From positions 1 through 32,367 of the forward strand of contig CAIRRW010000262.1 in assembly GCA_903881065.1 (NCBI GenBank): DNA of 32,367 bases. Reading direction: 5' to 3'. The notes below the pieces were generated by a model. That model did not search any database and had not been told where the DNA came from. It saw only the letters and a program-made list of their open reading frames with translations. This DNA comes from an uncultured Bacteroidota bacterium (lineage in GTDB: Bacteria; Bacteroidota; Bacteroidia; 2-12-FULL-35-15). Shown piece after piece: positions 23,627 through 31,531 of the stretch. Within the stretch, counting starts at the first letter, position 1, and each line of letters begins with the position of its first letter. Made by a program: the position numbers and the translations under genes.

Positions 23627-24616
23627 TTAGGATAATTTATCAGAAAGTATTTTCATTTCTATCATCGGAGAAATCCGCTCGTATAAAATATGATAAACAG
23701 CAGTGGTAATAGGCATATCCACTTTAAATTGTTTATTTATTTCGTGCACACATTTCGTTCCATAATAACCTTCTGCCACCATATTCATTTCCAGCTGAGC
23801 CGATTTTACAGAATAACCTTTTCCTATCATTCCTCCGAAAGTGCGGTTACGACTGAATTGCGAATAAGCAGTAACAAGCAAATCGCCGAGGTAAGCGGAG
23901 CTGTTAATATCTCTGTCAATAGGATGAACCGTATCCACAAAGCGTTTTATCTCCTGTATGCCATTCGAAATAAGTACCGCCTGATAATTATCACCGTATC
24001 CCAAACCATGACAAATACCGCTCGCGATAGCAAATACATTTTTTAATACCGCCGAATATTCCGTGCCGTAAATATCATCCGAAACGGTAGTTTTAATATA
24101 TCTGCAATTTAATTGCGAAGCCACAAAAGTAGCGTTATCCTTGCTTTGCGAAGCAATGGTTAAGTAAGAAAGTTTTTCCATCGCCACTTCTTCTGCATGG
24201 CAAGGACCGGAAATAACGCCAATGTTTTGCATGGGCATTTTATATTCGGTATTAAAAAATTCCCCGACAATTAAATTATGTTCCGGCACAATTCCCTTAA
24301 TCGCCGAAAACACTTGTTTGCCCTTAAAATCGGCTGTTGTAATTCCGGCAAGTGCATCTTTCAAAAAAGCAGAAGGCACAGCAAGTATCAATACATCAGC
24401 TTTGGAAATTACATCTTTCAAATCCGAATTTAAAGCCAGCTTTTCGGTATCAAACTGAACAGAAGTAAGGTAATTAGGATTGTGTTTATATTTTTTGATG
24501 TACTCAATTGTATCCGCATTCCTTATCCACCAATGTACTTCAGTTACATTGTTACACAACATTTTTACAAGCGCTGTTGCCCAACTTCCTCCACCTATTA
24601 CCGCTATTTTTTTCAT
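23627..24616 (-). CDS. gpsA: Glycerol-3-phosphate dehydrogenase [NAD(P)+]
   Basis: The enzyme reduces dihydroxyacetone phosphate to sn-glycerol-3-phosphate for phospholipid synthesis. The 329 residues carry the N-terminal nucleotide-binding loop AVIGGGSWATALVKML, the ILAVPSAFLKDAL segment, SAIKGIVPEHNLIVGE, the catalytic lysine in EYSAVLKNVFAIASG, and the glycerophosphate-binding GDLLVTAYSQFSRNRTFG. It begins nine bases after the lysS stop, so the two are co-transcribed. Confidence 0.96.
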   Translation of the reverse strand: MKKIAVIGGGSWATALVKMLCNNVTEVHWWIRNADTIEYIKKYKHNPNYLTSVQFDTEKLALNSDLKDVISKADVLILAVPSAFLKDALAGITTADFKGKQVFSAIKGIVPEHNLIVGEFFNTEYKMPMQNIGVISGPCHAEEVAMEKLSYLTIASQSKDNATFVASQLNCRYIKTTVSDDIYGTEYSAVLKNVFAIASGICHGLGYGDNYQAVLISNGIQEIKRFVDTVHPIDRDINSSAYLGDLLVTAYSQFSRNRTFGGMIGKGYSVKSAQLEMNMVAEGYYGTKCVHEINKQFKVDMPITTAVYHILYERISPMIEMKILSDKLS

Positions 24617-24625
24617 ATAAATTAT

Positions 24626-26383
24626 TTATTTAACAAAGAAATTTGGACCCTCCCTTTTAATCATTTCTTTTTCTGTAAGCGAAGTTAAAATCTTTTGAAT
24701 CTGCGATTTTGAAAATCCTTCACCAAGAGTTTCACTTATACTGTTAACTGTTGAAGGTACTGTATTTGTTATCACTTCAAGTATTTTTGTTTCTTCGGGT
24801 TTCAAAACAACAGCTGCTTTTTTAATTTCTTCAGGTCGCATTTGCGGAAAAAATAATACATCCTGAATAGAATGAGAATTAGTCATAATCATTGCCAGTC
24901 TGTCAATTCCAATACCAATACCGGATGTCGGCGGCATTCCATATTCCAGCGCACGCAGGAAATCCTGATCAATAAACATTGCTTCATCATCACCGCGTTC
25001 CATAAGCTGTGCCTGCTCTTCAAAACGTTCTCTCTGGTCGAGCGGGTCGTTTAATTCGGAATAAGCATTTGCAAGTTCCTTACCATTTACCATTAATTCA
25101 AATCGTTCAACAAGTCCTTCTTTGCTTCTATGTTTTTTAGTAAGCGGACTCATTTCAATAGGATAATCAGTAATAAAAGTAGGCTGAATATAATTGCCTT
25201 CGCACTTCGCACCAAATATTTCATCTATCAACTTTCCTTTACCCATCGAGTTATCCACAGGAATATTTAATTGTTTACATACATCGCGCAATTGATTTTC
25301 ATCCATTGCACTGATATCAATTCCGGTAAAATCTTTAATGGATTCAAACATAGTAACACGCTTGAAAGGGCGTTTAAAATCAATGGTTTTATCACCGACA
25401 ATCACTTGTGTTGTCCCATTCAAATCCATAGCAATTTTCTCAATCAATTCTTCGGTAACATCCATCATCCAATTGTAATCTTTATAAGCTACATAAAGTT
25501 CCATTACTGTAAATTCAGGATTATGAGTTCTGTCCATCCCTTCATTTCTAAAGTTTCTGGAAAATTCATATACACCATCAAATCCGCCAACAATCAATCT
25601 TTTCAAATATAATTCGTTTGCAATACGCAAGTACATCGGAATATTTAATGTGTTATGATGTGTTGTAAAAGGCCTTGCAGTGGCACCTCCCGGTATAGCC
25701 TGTAGCACTGGAGTATCCACTTCGAGATAACCTTTTGCATTATAAAAATCACGAATGGTATTCACCATTTTAGTTCGTTTCATAAAGGTTTCCTTCACAT
25801 GCGGATTGATTATCAGGTCCACATATCGCTGACGATAACGGAATTCAGGATCAGTAACTTCATCATGAGCAACCCCGTGTTCATCAATCTTTACAACCGG
25901 TAACGGACGTAAAGCTTTACTCAACATTTTAAAAGTTTCAACGTGTATTGATGTTTCACCCATTTTTGTAATAAAAACAAAACCGGTAACACCAATAATA
26001 TCGCCTATATCAGTATATTTTTTGAATAATAAATCATAAGTGGATTTATCCTCTTCCTTGCAAAGGTCATCACGTTTAATATAAAGTTGAATCCTACCTG
26101 TTGCATCCTGAAGACTAACAAAAGCAGCCTTTCCCATATCACGGATGCTCATAATGCGGCCAGCAATACTTATATGATTCAGCATTTCTGCTCTTTGCCC
26201 ACCTGTTGTTTCCAAAACACCTTGGGTCGTTGAAATTTGTTCTTTACTCCAACTATCTAAAATTCCTTTTGAAGTTGCATTTATCTCAAACAAATCCGCT
26301 GGATAAGCATCAATGCCCATTTTGGTAATGTCCGCAAGTTTATTTCTTCTTAATATTTCCTGTTCGTTTAATTCGTTGCTCAT
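24626..26383 (-). CDS. lysS: Lysyl-tRNA synthetase, class II
   Basis: The enzyme charges tRNA(Lys). The ORF track begins at 26416, but a minus-strand TATATTTG -7 box lies at 26406-26413, so that ATG would precede the transcript. The ATG at 26383 (MSNELNEQEILRRNKL) gives 585 residues. The OB-fold anticodon domain includes HISIAGRIMSIRDMGKAAFVSLQD. Motif 2 is FRNEGMDRTHNPEFTVMELY and motif 3 is SGIGIGIDRLAMIM. Beyond the usual end after DVLFFPQMRPE, about 70 extra residues (VLKPEETKILEVITNTVPST... to the C-terminus) look like a winged-helix domain. gpsA follows. Confidence 0.96.
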   Translation of the reverse strand: MSNELNEQEILRRNKLADITKMGIDAYPADLFEINATSKGILDSWSKEQISTTQGVLETTGGQRAEMLNHISIAGRIMSIRDMGKAAFVSLQDATGRIQLYIKRDDLCKEEDKSTYDLLFKKYTDIGDIIGVTGFVFITKMGETSIHVETFKMLSKALRPLPVVKIDEHGVAHDEVTDPEFRYRQRYVDLIINPHVKETFMKRTKMVNTIRDFYNAKGYLEVDTPVLQAIPGGATARPFTTHHNTLNIPMYLRIANELYLKRLIVGGFDGVYEFSRNFRNEGMDRTHNPEFTVMELYVAYKDYNWMMDVTEELIEKIAMDLNGTTQVIVGDKTIDFKRPFKRVTMFESIKDFTGIDISAMDENQLRDVCKQLNIPVDNSMGKGKLIDEIFGAKCEGNYIQPTFITDYPIEMSPLTKKHRSKEGLVERFELMVNGKELANAYSELNDPLDQRERFEEQAQLMERGDDEAMFIDQDFLRALEYGMPPTSGIGIGIDRLAMIMTNSHSIQDVLFFPQMRPEEIKKAAVVLKPEETKILEVITNTVPSTVNSISETLGEGFSKSQIQKILTSLTEKEMIKREGPNFFVK

Positions 26384-26405
26384 TTTATATTTATTGAATT
26401 TTCGG

Positions 26406-26413
26406 CAAATATA
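26406..26413 (-). promoter_or_regulatory. -7 element of lysS-gpsA
   Basis: The minus strand reads TATATTTG (TAnnTTTG), 22 bases upstream of the chosen lysS ATG and inside the extra codons of the track ORF. It therefore helps decide the start. Confidence 0.5.
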
Positions 26414-26516
26414 CATGCTCTGGAATAATAAATAATGAATAATGTGTCATTATTGATATTTTGTTGAGACAAAAAATGTACTTTTACATCTCAAAATCAA
26501 TAATAAGAAGAAAAAA

Positions 26517-27500
26517 ATGAAATCATTAGTTGAAAAATTTTCAAAACAATTAGCAGAGGCAATTAATATCGGTAATAATGCAAAATTGACCCAAACGCCA
26601 AACAAAATTTCTAATGTCTTAATATGCGGCCTTGGAGGTTCTGGTATTGGTGGAAGTATTGTTGCGGAATTGGTTGTGGCCAATGCCAATGTTCCGATAA
26701 ATGTTGCCAAAGGATATTTTATTCCTGCTTATGTTAATGAAAACACATTGGTAATTATTTCTTCTTACTCTGGAAATACCGAAGAAACATTGAATTGTTT
26801 TGAATTGGCAATTGCTAAAAAGGCAAAAATTGTGTGCGTTACTTCCGGTGGAAAAGTGGCAGAAGTTTCTCGAGCTAATAATATTGATTTTATCATAGTG
26901 CCTGGTGGAATGCCTCCACGTGCGTGCTTGGGATATTCTCTTACTCAATTATTTTTCATCTTAGGTTTTAATAAAATTATTACAAACGAATATAAAGCTG
27001 AATTGGAAGCTTCAATTAAATTAGTTGATTCAGAAGAAAATAGCATTATTGCGGAAGCAACTGCTGTTGCAAATAAAATACTTGGCAAAATACCCGTAAT
27101 CTATTCTACTACGTATAATGAAGGAATAGCAATTCGTTTCCGTCAGCAATTAAATGAGAACTCAAAAGTATTGTGCTGGCATCAGGTAATTCCGGAAATG
27201 AACCATAATGAACTTGTTGGATGGACTCAGAAAAATGATAATCTTTCTGTTCTTCTTTTTCTTGACAAAGATGAATATTCAAGAAATTTGACTAGAGTTG
27301 AAATAAATAAAGAAGTAATAAAAAAATACACGCCGCATATTACTGAAATATTTTCTAAAGGAAATTCAACAATTGAAAAAGCAATTTACTTTATTCATCT
27401 TGGTGATTGGATTTCTATTATTTTGGGCGAATTAAGAGGAGCCGACTTGATGGAAATTAATGTTATAAATCATTTGAAATCCAAGTTATCTCAAATTTAA
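26517..27500 (+). CDS. Bifunctional phosphoglucose/phosphomannose isomerase (SIS domain)
   Basis: The 327-residue enzyme probably interconverts glucose-6-P or mannose-6-P and fructose-6-P. The SIS-type sugar-phosphate site is seen in LICGLGGSGIGGSIVAELV and ISSYSGNTEETLNCFELA. The C-terminal half has RFRQQLNENSKVLCWHQVIPEMNHNELVGW, a hallmark of the archaeal/Bacteroidota bifunctional PGI/PMI family rather than classical Pgi. A weak TACTTTTA (26479-26486) lies upstream. lipB starts two bases after its stop, implying an operon. Confidence 0.92.
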   Translation: MKSLVEKFSKQLAEAINIGNNAKLTQTPNKISNVLICGLGGSGIGGSIVAELVVANANVPINVAKGYFIPAYVNENTLVIISSYSGNTEETLNCFELAIAKKAKIVCVTSGGKVAEVSRANNIDFIIVPGGMPPRACLGYSLTQLFFILGFNKIITNEYKAELEASIKLVDSEENSIIAEATAVANKILGKIPVIYSTTYNEGIAIRFRQQLNENSKVLCWHQVIPEMNHNELVGWTQKNDNLSVLLFLDKDEYSRNLTRVEINKEVIKKYTPHITEIFSKGNSTIEKAIYFIHLGDWISIILGELRGADLMEINVINHLKSKLSQI

Positions 27501-27502
27501 AT

Positions 27503-28204
27503 ATGCAGCAGGTTAGGTTTATAGATTTAGGATTGATAGACTATAAGCAAGCCTGGGATTTTCAGGAAAAATTATTTGATGGAATAGTTCAAACTAAAAT
27601 ATCAAATAGAAATTTAACTGAAAACCAACAACAACCAACCAATAATTACCTAATATTTTGTGAACATCCGCATGTTTATACGCTTGGTAAAAGTGGAGAT
27701 GAACAAAATTTACTTGTGAATGAAACTCAACTTAAAGAAAAGCAAGCAACTTATTATAAGATAAATCGAGGTGGGGATATTACATACCACGGTCCCGGAC
27801 AAATAGTTGGTTATCCAATCTTAGATTTAGATAATTTCTTTACGGATATTCATAAGTATTTGCGCTATTTGGAAGAAATGGTTATTCTTACTTTAAGGGA
27901 ATACGGAATCGAATCGGGGAGAAGTGAAGGTGAAACTGGGGTTTGGCTCGATACAGGAAATCCATTAAAAGTCCGTAAAATTTGTGCCATGGGAGTACGA
28001 GCAAGCAGGTGGGTAACGATGCATGGCTTTGCATTTAATGTAAATACTGATTTAGATTATTTTAATAATATTATTCCATGTGGTATTGTCGACAAGTCTG
28101 TAACTTCATTGAATAAAGAGCTTGGCTACGAAGTGAATGAGGAAGAAGTAAAAAATAAAATGAAAAATCACTTTGTAAACCTTTTCCAATGCCAACTTAT
28201 TTAA
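27503..28204 (+). CDS. lipB: Octanoyltransferase
   Basis: The enzyme transfers octanoate from octanoyl-ACP to lipoyl domains, the first step of lipoate synthesis. The 233 residues carry FCEHPHVYTLGKSG, the RGGDITYHGPGQIVGYPILDL motif, the catalytic lysine in KICAMGVRASRWVTMHGFAFNV, and the catalytic cysteine in IIPCGIVDKSVTSL. The ATG is two bases after the pgi/pmi stop, so translation is coupled. The stop region overlaps a TTAAACATT sequence (28201-28209) that resembles the repeats near the downstream sigma-factor and photolyase genes. Confidence 0.96.
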   Translation: MQQVRFIDLGLIDYKQAWDFQEKLFDGIVQTKISNRNLTENQQQPTNNYLIFCEHPHVYTLGKSGDEQNLLVNETQLKEKQATYYKINRGGDITYHGPGQIVGYPILDLDNFFTDIHKYLRYLEEMVILTLREYGIESGRSEGETGVWLDTGNPLKVRKICAMGVRASRWVTMHGFAFNVNTDLDYFNNIIPCGIVDKSVTSLNKELGYEVNEEEVKNKMKNHFVNLFQCQLI

Positions 28205-28246
28205 ACATTTATTGAGCTGTTGTGTTGTTGAAAGAAATACAAAATA

Positions 28247-29125
28247 ATGATTGGCAAGTTTTCAATAAAAGATTTAGAGAAATTATCTGGGATTAAGGCT
28301 CACACACTGAGAATATGGGAGCAGAGATATGGAATATTAAAACCAAAACGCACCGATACAAATATTCGTTCGTATAATAATGACGAGCTGAAACTACTAC
28401 TTAATATTACTTTATTATATAATAACGGCTATAAAATTTCAAAGATTGCCGCTTATAAAAAAGAAGAAATTACAGACGAAGTTAATAAAATTGTAAGCAC
28501 ACAAATAAACCCTTGTGAACAGATTGATGGACTCATAATCGCAATGGTTGAAATGGATGAACAACGTTTTGAAAAAATCATTTCAACAAATATTTTACAA
28601 AATGGCTTTAACCAAACTATTGAAAATGTAATTTACCCTTTCCTTAAAAAAATAGGTGTGATGTGGCAAACGGGTTGTGTTAATCCTGCGCAGGAACATT
28701 TTATCTCGAACCTAATTCGTCAGAAATTAATAGTTGCAATTGATGGACAAATAGTAAAAGAAAATGCTGAATCAAAAAAGTTTGTTTTGTTTTTACCTGA
28801 GTTGGAATTACACGAACTAAGCTTGTTGTATTTTAATTATTTATTAAAATCAAAAGGACATAAAGTAACTTATTTAGGACAGTCAGTTCCTATGCTTGAC
28901 CTCCAAAAAGTAATTGAAATTATAAGACCTGATTATCTAGTCTCAGTAATAACACAACCACAAGAGTCAACAGAAGAATATTTTAATAGACTTGCAAAAT
29001 GTTTTCCTAAAGGTCGTATACTAATTTCCGGTTGCCAAGTAGTGGAGAAGAGCATTAAAACACCTAAAAATATTTCGATATTTAAGAATTCGGACGATCT
29101 TCTTTCTTTGTTATCTAATCACTAA
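28247..29125 (+). CDS. MerR-type regulator with cobalamin-binding domain (CarH/LitR-like)
   Basis: The 292-residue transcription factor has a MerR winged-helix domain at 1-72 (FSIKDLEKLSGIKAHTLRIWEQRYGIL, with wing RSYNND). A helical B12-binding-2 domain follows at about 90-165, then a Rossmann-like B12 domain at about 178-290. The CarH photoreceptor signature W-x9-EH is intact (W140, E150, H151). The cobalt-ligand motif is ELHELS with H189, an E-x-H-x-x-S variant of E-x-H-x-x-G. In CarH, adenosylcobalamin drives tetramer binding to DNA and light breaks it, releasing repression. The neighbours are an ECF sigma factor and a photolyase, fitting a light-response repressor. The gene is 42 bp after lipB and ends in a terminator. 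Confidence 0.9.
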   Translation: MIGKFSIKDLEKLSGIKAHTLRIWEQRYGILKPKRTDTNIRSYNNDELKLLLNITLLYNNGYKISKIAAYKKEEITDEVNKIVSTQINPCEQIDGLIIAMVEMDEQRFEKIISTNILQNGFNQTIENVIYPFLKKIGVMWQTGCVNPAQEHFISNLIRQKLIVAIDGQIVKENAESKKFVLFLPELELHELSLLYFNYLLKSKGHKVTYLGQSVPMLDLQKVIEIIRPDYLVSVITQPQESTEEYFNRLAKCFPKGRILISGCQVVEKSIKTPKNISIFKNSDDLLSLLSNH

Positions 29126-29143
29126 TTCTAAAATTTCCTTTTC

Positions 29144-29180
29144 AGAACACCTTAAACAACTTCTAAGGTGTTCTTCTTTT
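29144..29180 (+). terminator. Intrinsic terminator after the MerR/B12 regulator
   Basis: AGAACACCTTA pairs perfectly with TAAGGTGTTCT (11 bp) around a 9-base loop, followed by TCTTTT. It separates the regulator transcript from the sigma-factor promoter. Confidence 0.85.
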
Positions 29181-29211
29181 GTAAAATTTCTCCCAGATTC
29201 CTTTAAACTCC

Positions 29212-29287
29212 TTTGACAATAGATGTTTTGTCAAATTGTTTAACGATAATTAAAAATAATTAAACAAAAATTTGGAGTTTTGTTTAA
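29212..29287 (+). promoter_or_regulatory. Putative operator cluster before the ECF sigma gene
   Basis: A perfect dyad, TTTGACAA-N8-TTGTCAAA (29212-29235), is followed by TTGTTTAA (29236-29243), its reverse TTAAACAA (29260-29267) and TTGTTTAA (29280-29287). The last two flank the likely -33 box TTTG (29271-29274), the position expected for a repressor. The adjacent MerR/B12 regulator is the obvious candidate protein, but binding is inferred. Confidence 0.6.
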
Positions 29288-29303
29288 TCTTTGTGTACTT
29301 TTG
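29271..29303 (+). promoter_or_regulatory. Promoter of the ECF sigma gene
   Basis: TTTG (29271-29274), a 21-base spacer and TACTTTTG (29296-29303), 36 bases before the ATG. One TTGTTTAA half-site lies inside the spacer. Confidence 0.6.
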
Positions 29304-29339
29304 TTCCACAAATAAATATTAACCTTGTAAATAAGAAAT

Positions 29340-29843
29340 ATGACCGCTATAGAATTTAATCAACAATTGATAAACCAAAGCACGCCTTTAAAAAACTTTG
29401 CATACAGTTTAACACTTAATTCAGAGGAAGCACAAGACCTTGTTCAGGATACATATCTAAAGGCGATAACGTATAAAGATAAATTTGCAGATGCAACCAA
29501 TTTGAAAGCCTGGTTGTATACAATAATGAAGAATACGTTTATTAATACCTATCGTCGCTCTGTTAAAACTCGTCAGGTATTTACACCAACGGAAGATTTG
29601 ACGTTGGTAAAACCAATTGCAGGAACAGGTATGCCTGGTGCAGAATCGCAAATCAATCATAAGCATATTTCCAAAGCGGTAGAAGCATTGGAGGATGACT
29701 ATAAAATTCCATTCACCAGATATTTTGATGGGTATAAGTATAAAGAGATTGCTGATGAACTGGATCTTCCAATTGGGACTGTAAAAAGCAGGATATTTTT
29801 AGCTCGTAAAAGATTAATGAGTGAGTTAAAAGAATTTAACTAA
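29340..29843 (+). CDS. ECF-family RNA polymerase sigma factor
   Basis: The 167-residue sigma-70 family protein has region 2 (about 10-80: LNSEEAQDLVQDTYLKAITYKDKF and WLYTIMKNTFINTYRRS) and region 4 (about 110-165: VEALEDDYKIPFTRYFDGYKYKEIADELDLPIGTVKSRIFLARKRL). No region 1 or 3 is present, which makes it an ECF type. No anti-sigma gene is adjacent, so transcriptional control through the upstream operator cluster is plausible. The photolyase gene starts 59 bp downstream and is the nearest candidate target. MerR/B12 plus ECF sigma gene pairs are known next to carotenoid genes in other Bacteroidota. Confidence 0.94.
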   Translation: MTAIEFNQQLINQSTPLKNFAYSLTLNSEEAQDLVQDTYLKAITYKDKFADATNLKAWLYTIMKNTFINTYRRSVKTRQVFTPTEDLTLVKPIAGTGMPGAESQINHKHISKAVEALEDDYKIPFTRYFDGYKYKEIADELDLPIGTVKSRIFLARKRLMSELKEFN

Positions 29844-29852
29844 AGAAAAATT

Positions 29853-29886
29853 AATGTTTAATTAATATGTATATATGTTAAACATT
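29853..29886 (+). promoter_or_regulatory. Inverted repeat before the photolyase gene
   Basis: AATGTTTAA (29853-29861) and TTAAACATT (29878-29886) form a perfect 9-bp dyad with a 16-base spacer. The core TGTTTAA is shared with the half-sites before the sigma gene, and TTAAACATT also occurs at 28201-28209, before the MerR/B12 gene. This suggests a common regulator. It could alternatively be a hairpin in the sigma-photolyase mRNA. Confidence 0.55.
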
Positions 29887-29902
29887 ATTTGATTATATAT
29901 TT

Positions 29903-31204
29903 ATGGAAGAAGTAAGTATTTTCTGGTTTCGAAGAGATTTAAGAATTGCTGATAACTCTGGATTATACCATGCTTTGAAAAATAATAAACAGGTGCTGCC
30001 TGTTTTTATTTTTGATACAGAAATATTAAATCAACTGAATAACAAAGAAGATAAACGTGTTGATTTTATTCACTCAGCACTTGCCAAAATAAATAATGAA
30101 TTAATAGAATTTGGAAGTTCATTACTTGTTTTATATGGTACTCCAATGGAAATATTTTCTTCGTTAATAAAAACATATACGGTTAAAAGTGTTTATGCCA
30201 ATCATGATTATGAGCCATATGCCATTTCGAGAGACAAACTAATTTCGAATTTGCTGGCCCAACATTCTATCAAATTTAATACATATAAAGATCAGGTTAT
30301 TTTTGAAAAGGGAGAGGTGACAAAAGATGATGGCTTGCCTTATACTGTTTTTACACCTTATATGAAGAAATGGACGGCATCGTTAACTGATTTTTATTTG
30401 GAGAAATATCCAACCGAGAAATACTATTCTTATTTCTACAAAACAAAACCGTTTGTATTATTATCACTAAAAGATATTGGATTTAAATCTACCGGAATAA
30501 AAATAAAGGGTATAATGGTAGACGAAAATTTGATTCGTAAGTATGATGAAATAAGGAATTTCCCTGCAATGGAAGGCACAAGCAAATTGAGTGTGCACTT
30601 GCGATTTGGAACATTGAGTATTCGAGATCTTGTAAAGAAAGCAAAAGGACTTAACGATCAATGGCTGAATGAATTAATATGGCGCGAATTTTATATGATG
30701 ATATTATTTCATTTTCCACATGTGGTGAAAGGCGCTTTTAAAAAGCAATACGATGCTATCAAATGGATAAACAATGAATCACAGTTTGAACTTTGGTGCA
30801 AAGGTGAAACGGGCTACCCGATTGTGGATGCTGGAATGCGCGAACTTAATACTACAGGATTTATGCATAACCGTGTGAGGATGATAGTAGCAAGTTTTTT
30901 AGTTAAGCACTTATTGATTGATTGGCGTTGGGGAGAGGTCTATTTTGCTGAAAAACTTATTGACTTTGATTTATCTGCAAATAATGGTGGATGGCAATGG
31001 GCGGCTAGTTCGGGATGTGATGCGGCACCATACTTCAGGATTTTTAATCCATATGAACAAACAAAAAGATTTGATCCGGAATTAAAATATATTAGAAAAT
31101 GGGTTCCGGAATTTGAAGAGCTGACTTACCCAAAGCCAATTGTAGAACATAAATTTGCAAGGGAAAGAACACTTGCAACTTATAAAATAGCATTGACAAG
31201 GTAG
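29903..31204 (+). CDS. phrB: Deoxyribodipyrimidine photolyase / cryptochrome (class I)
   Basis: The 433-residue flavoprotein is probably a light-driven pyrimidine-dimer repair enzyme. The N-terminal antenna domain opens with SIFWFRRDLRIADNSGLYHAL. The C-terminal FAD domain has LNELIWREFYMMILFHFP, GYPIVDAGMRELNTTGFMHNRVRMIVASFLVKHLLIDWRWGE, and LSANNGGWQWAASSGCDAAPYFRIFNP. The last holds tryptophans of the electron-transfer chain and the conserved NGGWQW.AS.G.D. The overall layout matches class I CPD photolyase; a pure signalling cryptochrome is less likely given its complete catalytic motifs. It is the last gene of the light module. No clear terminator follows. Confidence 0.94.
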   Translation: MEEVSIFWFRRDLRIADNSGLYHALKNNKQVLPVFIFDTEILNQLNNKEDKRVDFIHSALAKINNELIEFGSSLLVLYGTPMEIFSSLIKTYTVKSVYANHDYEPYAISRDKLISNLLAQHSIKFNTYKDQVIFEKGEVTKDDGLPYTVFTPYMKKWTASLTDFYLEKYPTEKYYSYFYKTKPFVLLSLKDIGFKSTGIKIKGIMVDENLIRKYDEIRNFPAMEGTSKLSVHLRFGTLSIRDLVKKAKGLNDQWLNELIWREFYMMILFHFPHVVKGAFKKQYDAIKWINNESQFELWCKGETGYPIVDAGMRELNTTGFMHNRVRMIVASFLVKHLLIDWRWGEVYFAEKLIDFDLSANNGGWQWAASSGCDAAPYFRIFNPYEQTKRFDPELKYIRKWVPEFEELTYPKPIVEHKFARERTLATYKIALTR

Positions 31205-31531
31205 CAATTAACTCCTTTTTCTTTCTTCTGCCTAAGTCTCTGACTTGCTATACCTCCATTATATAAAAAGCAACGCTATTGAATTCTCTCGAGCTATTTA
31301 TATGTTCAACTTATTCGAGAAATCTCAAAAATCCTTCAGAAACATTTCAATTTTCCAGAAATTGAAATTAATAATTCAAAAACGACTAGTTACATTTGAA
31401 AAGGCACTAGCTATATCCTGAAAGTGAGTAATATTATACCAGAATCAACTTCTTACTTTTATGGAAATTGTTATGCGAATTGGAACAATTTGTAACCGAC
31501 ATTTTCATGACTAATTTATATTTCCTAGTAT
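31205..31531. other. 327-bp gene-free interval after the photolyase
   Basis: No convincing ORF is present; the 70-aa ORF at 31468 overlaps the membrane-protein gene in antisense. The one clear structure is a 10-bp perfect hairpin, ATTTCAATTT TCCAG AAATTGAAAT (31344-31368), with no adjacent T run. I recognise no RNA gene. Confidence 0.55.

Noticed and set aside
31344-31368. 10-bp hairpin as photolyase terminator
   Set aside because: It lies 140 bp after the stop and has no T run on either strand; structure noted but function not assigned.
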